Source: an uncultured Chloroflexales bacterium
GTDB taxonomy: Bacteria; Chloroflexota; Chloroflexia; Chloroflexales; Chloroflexaceae
DNA: 64,000 bases
Reading direction: 5' to 3'
Assembly: GCA_937902315.1 (NCBI GenBank)
Contig: CALGUG010000060.1
Span: forward strand, 1-64,000
Both the position numbers and the translations under genes were made by a program. Position 1 is the first letter of the stretch; each line of letters starts with the position of its first letter. Positions 16,831-25,471 of this stretch are shown piece by piece. The notes under the pieces are model-generated. The model worked only from the letters and a program-made list of their open reading frames with translations, did no database searches and was not told where the DNA came from.

Positions 16831-18123
16831 ATGAAGATTGTAGAGTATCGCGTTACCCCAATCGCCTTCAGCGATCCGCCCATTCGGGCCGCCTCCGGTC
16901 TGCACGCTCCCTACGCCTTACGCACCATCGTCGAAATCGTCAGCGACGATGGCATCACCGGTATCAGCGAGACCCACGGTGGCGCCGCAGTAGTCGCTGA
17001 TCTCGAAGCCGTGCGCGATCTAGTGATCGGGCGCGACCCTTATCAGCTCGCCAGCCTTGAAACAGCGATCGCACCCAGCAGTCAACGTTGGGGCGGCGAG
17101 GGCAGCAAAGACTTTTGGGAAGGTAAACTGCATTCGCCACCGCGTACCTTCGGCGCGATCGAAGTAGCTTGTCTCGACTTGATCGGTAAATCGATCGGCA
17201 AGCCCGTGTGCGATCTCTTGGGCGGACGTGTTCGTGATGAGGTGCCCTTTAGCGCTTACCTCTTCTACAAACATCGCGGTGCGGGCGGCAAATATGGCTT
17301 CGACATGGACCCTGAAGCCAGCGATGGCTGGGAACTGGCTCGCCAAGAGGAAGCGCTCGACGCCCAATCGCTGGTCGAACAGGCCAAAGCCATGGTGAAG
17401 GCCTTCGGCTTTAAGTCGATCAAGCTCAAAGCGGGTGTGCTCGAACCCGCCGAAGAGGTGCGCACCATTCAAGCGCTGCGCGCCGCCTTCGGCCCCGATG
17501 TACCCTTGCGCATCGACCCCAATGCGGCTTGGACCGTCGAGACTGCGGTGAAGTTCGCGCGCGATCTCGATGGTTTGCTGGAATACTACGAAGATCCAGT
17601 CGGCAGCAAAGAGGAGATGGCCGAGGTACACCAACGTACGGGCCTACCTATGGCGACCAATATGTGCTGTGTGAGCTTCGCCGACCTACCCGAGACCATC
17701 CGCCTCAACAGTGTGCAGATCATTCTGGGCGATCATCACTTCTGGGGCGGTCTGCGCGCCTCCGTCGAGCTAGCTCGTATCTGTCGCACTTGGGGCATCG
17801 GCATGTCGATGCATAGCAATTCTCATATGGGCATCTCGCTCGCAGCAATGACCCATCTGGCTGCCGCTGTGCCTAATCTCACTTATGCTTGCGACACTCA
17901 CTATCCTTGGCAGAAGGATGAGATCATTGTTGGCGGCAAGCTGCAGTTTAAAGATGGCGCGCTAGCTGTGCCCACAGGCCCCGGTCTGGGTGTAGAGCTC
18001 GACCGCGATCAACTAGCGCGCATGCACGAAACCTACATCAAGAGCGGTTTAACCAAACGCGACGATGAAATCGAGATGCAGAAGGTCGAACCGGGCTGGA
18101 AGTATCGCCGCCCACGCTGGTAG
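16831..18123 (+). CDS. Glucarate dehydratase-like enolase superfamily enzyme
   Basis: A 430-residue member of the mandelate racemase/glucarate dehydratase group. Catalytic features visible: KxK in SIKLKAG (K198, K200), metal ligands D229 (RIDPNAAW), E254 (YYEDP) and N277 (TNMCC), D301 in ILGDHHFWGG, and the His-Asn block MHSNSHMGIS (H328, N330), which is characteristic of glucarate dehydratases. The expected reaction is dehydration of D-glucarate or L-idarate to the keto-deoxy sugar acid. The ATG at 16831 follows AAAGGAG; six codons upstream are not needed. Last gene of the plus-strand cluster, followed by a strong terminator hairpin. A related acid-sugar dehydratase activity is the main alternative. 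Confidence 0.85.
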   Translation: MKIVEYRVTPIAFSDPPIRAASGLHAPYALRTIVEIVSDDGITGISETHGGAAVVADLEAVRDLVIGRDPYQLASLETAIAPSSQRWGGEGSKDFWEGKLHSPPRTFGAIEVACLDLIGKSIGKPVCDLLGGRVRDEVPFSAYLFYKHRGAGGKYGFDMDPEASDGWELARQEEALDAQSLVEQAKAMVKAFGFKSIKLKAGVLEPAEEVRTIQALRAAFGPDVPLRIDPNAAWTVETAVKFARDLDGLLEYYEDPVGSKEEMAEVHQRTGLPMATNMCCVSFADLPETIRLNSVQIILGDHHFWGGLRASVELARICRTWGIGMSMHSNSHMGISLAAMTHLAAAVPNLTYACDTHYPWQKDEIIVGGKLQFKDGALAVPTGPGLGVELDRDQLARMHETYIKSGLTKRDDEIEMQKVEPGWKYRRPRW

Positions 18124-18170
18124 AGCAGCACGCTCTTTATTTCAACTTGTTATGCATAACTCCTAAAGTC

Positions 18171-18204
18171 AAAGCCCGCCAGAGCACTTACTCTGGTGGG
18201 CTTT
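18171..18204 (+). terminator. Terminator hairpin after the dehydratase gene
   Basis: AAAGCCCGCCAGAG pairs with CTCTGGTGGGCTTT (one G-U) around a 6-nt loop, 48 bp after the stop. The U-tract is short. Confidence 0.65.
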
Positions 18205-18234
18205 GCGCTTCGAATATAAGAAACATTCATCGTT

Positions 18235-18486
18235 GCTTGTTTTATACAGGGCTGTGTTTCTTTCATGCAGCCCTCTGTTTCATTCATGCAGCCCTCTGTT
18301 TGCTTCATGCAGGCCTGTAATTGCTTCATACAAGCCTCTGTTTCATTCATGCAGGCTTCTGTTTACTTCATGCAGGCCTGTAATTGCTTCATACAAGCCT
18401 CTGTTTCATTCATGCAACCCTCTGTTTCTTTCATACAGGCCTGTAATTGCTTCATACAAGCCTCTGTTTCTTTCATACAGGCGACA
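18235..18486. repeat. 21-bp tandem repeat array, 11-12 units
   Basis: Eleven clear 21-bp units start at 18256, with a degenerate twelfth at 18235. Two unit types exist: GTTTCnTTCATGCAGnCCTCT and AATTGCTTCATACAAGCCTCT. The second type returns every 63 bp (18319, 18382, 18445), giving a higher-order period. 21 bp is a whole number of codons, so an open frame crosses the array on the plus strand (heptads like SFMQPSV). The minus-strand frame (CMKQTEA-like heptads) is broken by a TAA in unit 6. No ribosome site or conserved flank supports a protein, so it is treated as non-coding minisatellite DNA. The rest of the gap (18487-18835) has two CTTCCAnTTGCAAGC copies and no gene. Confidence 0.85.
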
Positions 18487-18835
18487 ATGTAATGAAGTCA
18501 AGGCTTACAAGTAAAAAGAGAGTAAGCAAAATTAGATCTTGTGGCTTCATAAACAAGCAGATATATAGCACTAAGCTTCCAATTGCAAGCAACTAGAAGA
18601 TTTTAAAGAGTATTCTCAACGAAACACAACGTTTCAGCCTATTTGGTGCTTGCACCAGACAGGTTGCAGCGATCCCATCGTTTCCTTCTCCCTCTTACCA
18701 CACTCACATTCTGACCACTAACCTTCCAGTTGCAAGCAGCTAGAAGGTTTTTGAGGGCTTTTCTAATTAAGATGCGGGTAACTAGAAGATTCTAGAAGGT
18801 AATGGTCGTACTGTTAGCTCGTTACGGCAAATAAT

Positions 18836-18873
18836 AAAAGCGGAGATGCAGCTAGGCTGCACCTCCGCTTTTA
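18836..18873 (-). terminator. Terminator of the M20 peptidase gene
   Basis: AAAAGCGGAG-A-TGCAGC pairs with GCTGCA-C-CTCCGCTTTT. It lies 16 bp downstream of the minus-strand stop, and the arm ends in a U-run on that strand. Confidence 0.75.
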
Positions 18874-18889
18874 CGTGACGCTCTATGAG

Positions 18890-20269
18890 CTATTCTAGTT
18901 CGGCGAAGCCAAGCATTACGCGCACGCCGTGCTTCACACCGCGAATGAAGTCTTCGATGCGGATGTTCTCATCGGGCGCGTGGGCGCGGCCGCCAGGATA
19001 GCCAGCACCAACGCTAGCGATCGGCACCTTCAGATATTCGATGAAGGCATGGTTGGGGCCCGAGCCGCCGATCATCGGGCGAACCACAGCGGGCTTGCCA
19101 TAAACTTCGGCACTCTTTTCGACCACCAGCTTCACGAAAGGATCATCGGGGTCGGTGCGGCCGGGTGCTTCGCCACCCAGAAGCTCGACCTTGACATCTT
19201 CAAAGCCCTGCTCATCCAAGTGAGCGCGCAGCTTGGCGACGATCTCTTCGGGAGTCTGGTTGGGAACCAAACGGAAGTCGATCTTGGCGCTTGCCTTGGC
19301 TGGCAATACGGTCTTGCTGCCCGGACCTTGATAACCGCTGGTCAAACCACAGATCGTACAGGTCGGCACAAAGACCGACTCGCGCTGCAGTTCAACACCG
19401 CTCAGATCGTGGGTGAAGCGCTCGACGCCGTAGATGCGCTTGAACTTCTCGGACTCGTCGGGCAGCGCTGCCAACATCTCCATGTCGCGCTGAGTCGGCT
19501 CTACAACGTTGTCGTAGAAGCCGGGGATCAGTACACGCTCGGTCTTGGGATCTTTGATGGTGTTGAGCGCCCAAACCAAACGCCATGCAGCGTGCGGGAA
19601 GATCGAGCCGCCCAAGCCGGAGTGAGCATCGAGGGTCAGCTTCTCTACACTCAGCTCGACATAGCAGATACCGCGCATACCGAGGTATTGCTCGGAGGCA
19701 CCGTCTTCGTTGATACCACCGAATTCCCACAGACAGGCGTCGGCCTTCAGCAGTTCAGTGTTCTCTTTGATGAAGTCGGGCAGGCTAACGCTGCTCACTT
19801 CCTCTTCGCCTTCGATCACAAACTTCACATTACAGGGCAGCTTGCCCAGCACGGCCTGCAGAGCATCGATAGCGGCCAAGCGGTTGACGATCTCGCCCTT
19901 GTCGTCGGAAACACCGCGAGCATACAGCTTGCCATCGCGCTGGGTCAGCTCGAACGCAGGCGAGGTCCAGAGTTCGAACGGCTCAGCGGGCTGCACATCG
20001 TAGTGGTTGTAGCAGAGCAGCGTGCGCGGGCTTTCGCCTTCAGCTGCACCAACAACAACCGGGTGGCCAGCGGTCGGCATAACCGATGCTTCAAAACCGC
20101 GAGCGCGCAACATATCGGCGACAAGTGCAGCACACTCGTCGATTCCTTCGTGCTTGGCCGAAACGCTGGGGATGGCGCACAGCTTCGCTAACTCATCGAT
20201 CCAACGATCTATATTGGCTTCGATATAGGCGTCGAGTTTCGCGAGCAGTTCAGTGTTAGAAGAAGACAT
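18890..20269 (-). CDS. M20 family dipeptidase
   Basis: A 459-residue zinc aminoacyl dipeptidase of the carnosinase/DapE-like M20 family. Metal ligands are visible as H89 and D91 in YNHYDVQPAEP, D122/D123 in GVSDDKGE, and the catalytic glutamates E154-E156 in IEGEEEVSS. The lid domain contains DAHSGLGGSIFPHAAWRL and the C-terminal catalytic half SGPNHAFIEYL. It hydrolyses dipeptides in the cytoplasm. AGGAG precedes the ATG. The gamma-glutamyltransferase gene 1.5 kb away suggests, but does not prove, a role in Cys-Gly or other peptide turnover. Transcribed divergently from dps. Confidence 0.88.
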   Translation of the reverse strand: MSSSNTELLAKLDAYIEANIDRWIDELAKLCAIPSVSAKHEGIDECAALVADMLRARGFEASVMPTAGHPVVVGAAEGESPRTLLCYNHYDVQPAEPFELWTSPAFELTQRDGKLYARGVSDDKGEIVNRLAAIDALQAVLGKLPCNVKFVIEGEEEVSSVSLPDFIKENTELLKADACLWEFGGINEDGASEQYLGMRGICYVELSVEKLTLDAHSGLGGSIFPHAAWRLVWALNTIKDPKTERVLIPGFYDNVVEPTQRDMEMLAALPDESEKFKRIYGVERFTHDLSGVELQRESVFVPTCTICGLTSGYQGPGSKTVLPAKASAKIDFRLVPNQTPEEIVAKLRAHLDEQGFEDVKVELLGGEAPGRTDPDDPFVKLVVEKSAEVYGKPAVVRPMIGGSGPNHAFIEYLKVPIASVGAGYPGGRAHAPDENIRIEDFIRGVKHGVRVMLGFAELE

Positions 20270-20470
20270 GCCTAACTCCTCATAGTGTGGAAACTAAGTC
20301 TAAAGGTATGATGCTTTAAGACTCCGCGTGCTTTAATAATACCAGCAATTGCATCGAGCGATTTTGATGAGAAACAGCAGCAAAACAAGAGTAATAAGCC
20401 TTTACGTGCCGCATCACAATCGGCGAGATCCTTTATGAGAATGATTACCAAGCTCCGACACAACAGTTTC

Positions 20471-20499
20471 TTAGATTTCACTAAAAATAGTGCTATACT
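20471..20499 (+). promoter_or_regulatory. dps promoter with palindromic operator
   Basis: TGC-TATACT (-10 at 20494-20499, extended -10) has a weak -35 TTAGAT at 20471. The palindrome CACTAAAAATAGTG (20479-20492) fills the spacer. A metal- or peroxide-sensing repressor such as PerR/Fur is a reasonable guess for a dps gene, but the site is not a canonical box of either. The remaining 20270-20571 gap has nothing else clear. Confidence 0.55.
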
Positions 20500-20571
20500 G
20501 AATCGTGATGGCACTTAACGTGCTAGCTACAGTATTGAAAACTGTGGACAAGAACAGCCAAGGAGTATCTG

Positions 20572-21105
20572 ATGGCTACCAAAGAGGTTAAGGATGTAGG
20601 TCTTATTCAAGAGTTCGGTTCTCTTATCCATGTACCTAACGGCTTGAGTGAGAAAGATCGCTCGGAAATTGTCCAGCGACTGAACCGCAATGCGGCCAAC
20701 CTCCAACTCTTGTACATGCGTTATAAAAAAGATCATTGGACGATCCGCGGACGCCATTTTCACTCGCTCCACTTATTTTTTGAAGAACTGGCCAATGAAG
20801 TATTGGCTCAAACAGATGTTATTGCAGAACGTGTAGTTGGCTTGGGCGGCGTTGTTGTTTCAATGCCCGATGAAATCGCAGAACATGCAACCATCGGTCA
20901 GCTGCCCGCCGGTATTCACGATACAAAAACTATGTTGCAGCGCGAGCTGCAAGCCCTCGAAACCATGGAAGTCGAGATTCGCGAAGATATGGAGCGAGCC
21001 GACGAGCTTGGCGACCCTACTACCAACGATCTGTTAAATGCAGTTCTAGATGTGCTTGAAAAACAGACTTGGATGATTAATTCTCAACAGGCAGATCTAG
21101 ACTAA
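20572..21105 (+). CDS. dps: Dps family ferritin-like DNA-protection protein
   Basis: A 177-residue four-helix ferritin-like protein of the Dps family, which forms dodecamers that oxidise and store Fe(II) and protect DNA under stress. The intersubunit ferroxidase region is visible as KKDHWTIRGRHFHSLHLFFEEL: H55 before W56, H67 and E71. AERVVGLGG and the GDPTTNDLLNAVLDVLEKQTWMI helix follow the family pattern. AAGGAG precedes the ATG. Its own promoter contains a palindrome in the spacer. The gene ends with a strong terminator at 21132. Confidence 0.9.
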   Translation: MATKEVKDVGLIQEFGSLIHVPNGLSEKDRSEIVQRLNRNAANLQLLYMRYKKDHWTIRGRHFHSLHLFFEELANEVLAQTDVIAERVVGLGGVVVSMPDEIAEHATIGQLPAGIHDTKTMLQRELQALETMEVEIREDMERADELGDPTTNDLLNAVLDVLEKQTWMINSQQADLD

Positions 21106-21131
21106 GCTGGACCGCGCCTGGTAACCTATTG

Positions 21132-21167
21132 CAAGAGCGGATGTGGAGCAGAAGACATCCGCTCTTG
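21132..21167 (+). terminator. dps terminator
   Basis: CAAGAGCGGATGT pairs with ACATCCGCTCTTG around a 10-nt loop, followed by TTTTGTG, 26 bp after the dps stop. Confidence 0.8.
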
Positions 21168-21394
21168 TTTTGTGTGATACTCCGCGCTATCGAACAAAAT
21201 CTCACCCCACTCTTTCCCTCGCTTTTCGTTTCTCACGCTGCGAGCATATGTATCTTTATGCTGATGTGATAGCACTACGCATGGCGCGTGCGTTTGGCTT
21301 AGAAGAGCGTGTCCCCCAACAGATCTCGTCTACAACAACATCATTTTGCAGCCTTGAGTCTTGGGCAGCGGCTTCGCATAAGCTGCGAGCACTG

Positions 21395-21480
21395 CATGGT
21401 GACTGACAGGACCTTGGTAGCCGTAGGCGGACGCGCCAAGGACCTGATTTGTGGTAAAGACCTTCAACGCCAACGCGTTA
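21395..21480 (+). repeat. Dispersed repeat copy (degenerate)
   Basis: The core at 21416-21435 reads GGTAGCCGTAGGCGGACGCG. Its flanks AGGACCTTGG and CCAAGGACCT are inverted to each other around the core. It lies in the 661-bp gap between dps and the gamma-glutamyltransferase gene, which contains no credible gene. Confidence 0.6.
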
Positions 21481-21537
21481 TCGTCTTTGAAGCAAGCGGC
21501 GAGATGCAGGATAGCCAGAAAGCAGAGCATTGTTGTT

Positions 21538-21580
21538 GAGCAGATTGTGGCGACGCCCGCGATCTGCTCAGCTTTTTTGG
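21538..21580 (+). terminator. Orphan rho-independent terminator
   Basis: GAGCAGAT pairs with ATCTGCTC, followed by AGCTTTTTTGG, a good U-tract. The nearest upstream plus-strand gene is dps, which already has a terminator. It may end a small RNA from the repeat-bearing gap, or be a relic. Confidence 0.5.
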
Positions 21581-21766
21581 GCATACGATAGCCAACTAGC
21601 CGAAGAAGGGCTTTGCCCGTATACTAGCAGCAGCACAATGTTCGGCAAAAAGAGGCTCCTACTCGATGCACATCGCGCAATCGGGCTGCCAACAAGCAGC
21701 ATCACGAGCGCTAATCTATAGCATAACGACGGTGTTTGCTTTCTGAAGCGACAAGGAGACGAGGCG

Positions 21767-23380
21767 ATGAGTTCGATGATCGTTGCGCCCAACCCTGCGG
21801 GCGTCGAAGAGGGTGCGAAAGTCTTGAAACAGGGCGGCAATGCGATCGACGCCGCACTGACATGTGCCTTTGTGCAAGGCATAGTAAACCCACAGATGTG
21901 TGGGATCGGCGGTTACGCCCTTTTGACTATCCATGTGCCGGGACAAAAAGCTGGTGAGAGCTTGATTCTCGATGCGCCAGCCTTGGCGGGCTCGAAAGTG
22001 CGGGCCGATATGTGGCAAGATCGCGTGATCGGGCCGAATCCCGACGGTTGGGGCTATTTTCTCAAAGATAAAGTCAACGACGTCGGGTATACATCGATCT
22101 GCACGCCCGGCACGGTCAAAGGTTTCGCCGCCATGCTCGAACGCTGGGGCACGCGCTCGTGGAGCGATATTCTGCAACCAGCGATTAAGATCGCTGAGGA
22201 AGGTTTTGTGGTCGATCCGACCCTCTCGGCGGGCTGGCGAGCGCCACGTCGCTTCCCCGAAAGCGCGACGCTGCTCGACTATATTCTCGCTAATCCCGAA
22301 GCGCGGCGCATCTATCTGAAAGCGGACGGCACGCCCTACAACGATGGCGATATCATTCGCAATCCCGACTTCGGCCAGACCCTGCGACGTTTGGCGGCCA
22401 ACGGTCCGGAAGATTTTTATCGCGGCGAGCTGGCCGAAGAGATGGCACGCGACTTAGCAGCCAACGGCAGCTTTGTGACCGCCGAAGACTTCGCTAACTA
22501 TCGCTTCCGCGATGTGAAGCCCGTGGTCGGTAGCTATCGTGACTATACGATCGTGACCGTGAACGCGCCCCACGGCGGGCCGACCATGCTCGAGATCCTC
22601 AATATTCTGGAAGGCTACGATCTCAGCAAGATGGAGCATAACGGGCCGGAGTATCTCTACCTCTTGGCAATGGCGATGAAGGCTGGCTTTGCCGACCGCA
22701 ACCCCTATATGGCCGACCCCGACTTCAACCAAGTGCCAGTCGATTGGATGATCAGCAAAGAGCGGGCGGCGATCTGGCGCGAGCGCATCAACAAGGGCGA
22801 GCCGATCGAGGTTTCGTTCACGCCGACCGAGCCGCCCCACACCACCCAAGTGACGGTCGTCGACAAGGATGGCATGTGCGTCTCGCTGACCCACTCGCTC
22901 GGTATGTCGTCGGGTGTGATCACGCCCGGTCTGGGCTTTATGTACAACAACTCGATGATCAACTTCCACCCTTACCCAGGCCATATGAACTCCTTCGAGC
23001 CGGGTAAAGGCCGCACCACAGGTATGGCGCCCACCATCGTTTACAAGGGTGACAAGCCGGTCTTGGTCTTAGGCGCGCCCGGGGCGACTCGCATTCTGAC
23101 CTCGGTGCTGCAAGTGATCGTAAATGTGCTCGACTTCGGTATGAGTGTGAGCGACGCCGTGTTAGCGCCGCGCATCGACAGCCAAGGGGCGGCCATTCGC
23201 GCTCAAGCGCGCATTCCCGAATACGTCTGCGCAGAGGTGCGCAAGCGCCACCCGATCGTGCGTATGCCGCAAAGCCACGGCGGCTTGGGCTTGGTACACG
23301 CGATCACGATCGACGAGCAGACGGGCGAGCTGCGCGGCGCCGCCGATACCGGCGCGGGCGGTATGGCGCTCAAGGTCTAG
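21767..23380 (+). CDS. ggt: Gamma-glutamyltransferase family protein
   Basis: A 537-residue Ntn-hydrolase of the gamma-glutamyltranspeptidase family, which cleaves gamma-glutamyl bonds (glutathione and related compounds) after autocleavage into two chains. The N-terminal block MIVAPNPAGVEEGAKVLKQGGNAIDAA and the autoprocessing site HTTQVTVVDKDG, with Thr359 as predicted nucleophile, are clear. MSSGVITPGLGFMYNN is the small-subunit substrate region. No signal peptide or lipobox is visible, so it should be cytoplasmic, unlike many characterised members. AAGGAG lies just before the ATG. It ends with a strong terminator at 23395. A cephalosporin or gamma-glutamyl-amide acylase role is an alternative within the family. 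Confidence 0.88.
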   Translation: MSSMIVAPNPAGVEEGAKVLKQGGNAIDAALTCAFVQGIVNPQMCGIGGYALLTIHVPGQKAGESLILDAPALAGSKVRADMWQDRVIGPNPDGWGYFLKDKVNDVGYTSICTPGTVKGFAAMLERWGTRSWSDILQPAIKIAEEGFVVDPTLSAGWRAPRRFPESATLLDYILANPEARRIYLKADGTPYNDGDIIRNPDFGQTLRRLAANGPEDFYRGELAEEMARDLAANGSFVTAEDFANYRFRDVKPVVGSYRDYTIVTVNAPHGGPTMLEILNILEGYDLSKMEHNGPEYLYLLAMAMKAGFADRNPYMADPDFNQVPVDWMISKERAAIWRERINKGEPIEVSFTPTEPPHTTQVTVVDKDGMCVSLTHSLGMSSGVITPGLGFMYNNSMINFHPYPGHMNSFEPGKGRTTGMAPTIVYKGDKPVLVLGAPGATRILTSVLQVIVNVLDFGMSVSDAVLAPRIDSQGAAIRAQARIPEYVCAEVRKRHPIVRMPQSHGGLGLVHAITIDEQTGELRGAADTGAGGMALKV

Positions 23381-23394
23381 CTGTTTTTGGCGCA

Positions 23395-23429
23395 AAAAAC
23401 AGGACGGATTGTGCATCCGTCCTGTTTTT
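23395..23429 (+). terminator. Terminator of the ggt gene
   Basis: AAAAACAGGACGGAT pairs with ATCCGTCCTGTTTTT around a 5-nt loop, followed by ATTTT. It lies 15 bp after the stop. Confidence 0.85.
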
Positions 23430-23469
23430 ATTTTGAGCGTGCGCAAAGCACATTCGCTTGAGCGGCGAG

Positions 23470-23530
23470 CTTGCTAGCTGCCATTTGTTTCTCACCGCGT
23501 CCGCCTACGGCTATCAACATCCAGCCCGCT
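23470..23530 (-). repeat. Dispersed repeat copy
   Basis: The core at 23496-23515 on the minus strand (reading GATAGCCGTAGGCGGACGCG). The TTCGGCAGAG motif of the hairpin-type element follows at about 23549. It lies between the convergent ggt and der genes. Confidence 0.65.
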
Positions 23531-23620
23531 ACAAGGGGCCTTTCGCCTTCGGCAGAGCACAACTTGGTTCTTCGCCGCTTTCTTCGCTTCTCGTTGTTAA
23601 ACGCTGTTGCTAGGCGCTGC

Positions 23621-24967
23621 TTATTCTTTGTCTTCGCGGCTACGGAAGACCACCGTGAGCGGCGTGCCTAAAAAGCCGTAGCGGTCGCGCAAACGGTTTT
23701 CGAGATAGCGCCCATAACCCCAGTGAACCTGCTGGGCATCGTTGGCAAAGACCAAAAAGACCGGCGGCGCGATTTGGGGCTGCGTGATGTAGTAGAGTCG
23801 CAGGTGAGCGCCCTTCTTGATCGAGGTCGGCGGGTGCTCCAAAACAGCGGCGCGCAGCATTTCGTTGAGTTCGCTGGTCGGAATACGCTTGTGGCGCTCT
23901 TCGTTGATCTCAAGCGCGAGCGGCAAGACATTTTCGACGCGCTGGCCGGTTTGGGCCGAGATAAAGAGCAGCGGCGCGTAGTCGATAAAGTGGAAGGCTT
24001 TGCGCACATTGCGCGTGAACTCGTTGAAGGTGTCGTTGTCCTTTATGACCGCATCCCACTTGTTGATCAGAATCGCCATGCTCTTCTTCTCTTCCAAGAC
24101 CATACCAGCGATATGGGTATCTTGGGCGGTGACACCTTCGGTCGCGTCGATAACCAAGAGGGCGACATCGCAGCGCTCAACCGCACGCAGAGCGCGCAGC
24201 ACGCTGTATTGCTCAATGCCGCGATCGATGCGGCCACGTCGACGAATACCAGCGGTATCGATCAAGGTGATGCGCTGGCCGTCGTATTCTAGCTCGGTGT
24301 CGATGCTATCGCGGGTGGTGCCGGGCACCGAGCTGACCACGCTGCGCTGCTGGCCGAGCAGCTTGTTGAGCAGCGACGACTTGCCCACGTTGGGGCGGCC
24401 TACAATCGCGATCTTGAGATCGCTCTCGTCGTCCTCTTCCTCTTCATCACCGGGCGGCAGCGCCTCGACTAGGGCATCGAGCAGATCGCCGGTACCGATG
24501 CCGTGATAGGCGCTGATCGGGATCGGCTCGCCCAAGTTGAGGGCATAAAACTCGACGGCGTTGAGGGAACGTTCGGTATTGTCGCACTTGTTGGCACCCA
24601 AAATAACGGGTTTGCTAGTGCTGCGCAATACTTCGGCGACCTCGGCATCTGAAGTGGTCATACCTTCGATGGCGTCGACCAAAAAGATGATCGCATCGGC
24701 TTCATCGATCGCCAAGTGCGCTTGTTCACGGGTGCGGCGCGCAATCTCAACGAGAGGAAGCGAATTGTCTTCCTCCTCAAACATGATGCCGGCGGTATCG
24801 ATAATGATAAAGTCGCGACCGTTCCAATTTGTCGTTCCATACAGGCGATCGCGAGTGGTGCCAGGTAGGTCTTCCACAATCGAGCGGCGCTCGCCAACAA
24901 AGCGATTAAACAAGCTTGACTTGCCGACATTGGGTCGACCTACAATAGCCACAATCGGTTTAGCCAT
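23621..24967 (-). CDS. der: Ribosome-associated GTPase Der (EngA)
   Basis: A 448-residue GTPase with two tandem G domains and a C-terminal KH-like domain, required for 50S subunit assembly. The first P-loop is GRPNVGKSSLFNR (residues 9-21) with DLPGTTRDRLYG and NKCD. The second is GRPNVGKSSLLNK (about 189-201) with VPGTTRDSIDTE and NKWD. The KH-like end contains HLRLYYITQPQIAPPVF. The usual length is about 440, so it is complete. The ATG at 24967 has only GAGAG-type purines upstream. Confidence 0.95.
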   Translation of the reverse strand: MAKPIVAIVGRPNVGKSSLFNRFVGERRSIVEDLPGTTRDRLYGTTNWNGRDFIIIDTAGIMFEEEDNSLPLVEIARRTREQAHLAIDEADAIIFLVDAIEGMTTSDAEVAEVLRSTSKPVILGANKCDNTERSLNAVEFYALNLGEPIPISAYHGIGTGDLLDALVEALPPGDEEEEDDESDLKIAIVGRPNVGKSSLLNKLLGQQRSVVSSVPGTTRDSIDTELEYDGQRITLIDTAGIRRRGRIDRGIEQYSVLRALRAVERCDVALLVIDATEGVTAQDTHIAGMVLEEKKSMAILINKWDAVIKDNDTFNEFTRNVRKAFHFIDYAPLLFISAQTGQRVENVLPLALEINEERHKRIPTSELNEMLRAAVLEHPPTSIKKGAHLRLYYITQPQIAPPVFLVFANDAQQVHWGYGRYLENRLRDRYGFLGTPLTVVFRSREDKE

Positions 24968-24998
24968 TTCTCTCTCTCTATCTATCTGTATTTGGAAG

Positions 24999-25118
24999 TT
25001 ACACCAAATCCAATTACTTTATTACTTTTTGGCCTTCGGCAGGCAAAACGTAACAACTTTCTCTCGTTTTGTTTTGCCCGCTGCAAGCATGCAGACCTTT
25101 AAACGGATTTGGTATTAC
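24999..25118. repeat. Short element with the family terminal repeats
   Basis: Starts ACACCAAATCC and ends AAACGGATTTGGTATTAC, inverted copies of each other. The inside carries GGCCTTCGGCAGG and AACTTTCTCTCGTTTTG, as in the hairpin-type element near 57957-58120. Non-coding. Confidence 0.65.
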
Positions 25119-25338
25119 ACGGCTGCTGGTGTTGTTTAAGGCGAAAGAAGTCCGCACAACACGATTGCGCTCCTGCAAGACGAGAAATACAGGTGCGACA
25201 ATACAACTCTTGAAAGTATACCTGTTTTAGCGAGGGGCCGCAAAAGGTTGCGGATCAGAAAAGCAAAAGGGCACAACAACAGATCAGATCAACTTGGCTT
25301 ACAGAGTTGTGTTACAAGAACGCAAAAACGGGGAAAGA

Positions 25339-25446
25339 GTTGTGAGACATTTCGTGCTGCAGCGCGAAATGTCTCACAACAAAAAATAGTCAAGTTCCAC
25401 TCTGCCGAAGGCCAAAGAGAAAGTAATCAACCAGATTTGGTATCAG
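25339..25446. repeat. Hairpin-type element with terminal repeat end
   Basis: A 16-bp perfect stem (GTTGTGAGACATTTCG/CGAAATGTCTCACAAC, 25339-25380) is followed by AATAGTCAAGTTCCACTCTG, CCGAAGGCCAAA and the end CCAGATTTGGTATCA. Similar blocks occur at 57957-58120, 45975-46180 and 33908-34010. No gene in 24968-25471. Confidence 0.65.
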
Positions 25447-25471
25447 GCTCTGTGCTACGCCCTTGTTTGTC

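Noticed and set aside
18235..18486. CRISPR array
   Set aside because: Units are contiguous 21-bp tandem copies with no unique spacers, and no cas genes are present.
18150..18514. Heptad-repeat open frames on both strands across the 21-bp array, as a coiled-coil protein gene
   Set aside because: The minus frame is interrupted by TAA in unit 6, neither frame has a ribosome site, and the openness follows from the 21-bp period.
18929..20191. 420-residue plus-strand open frame opposite the M20 peptidase gene
   Set aside because: It is the antisense shadow of a clearly conserved gene and has no recognised domain or ribosome site.
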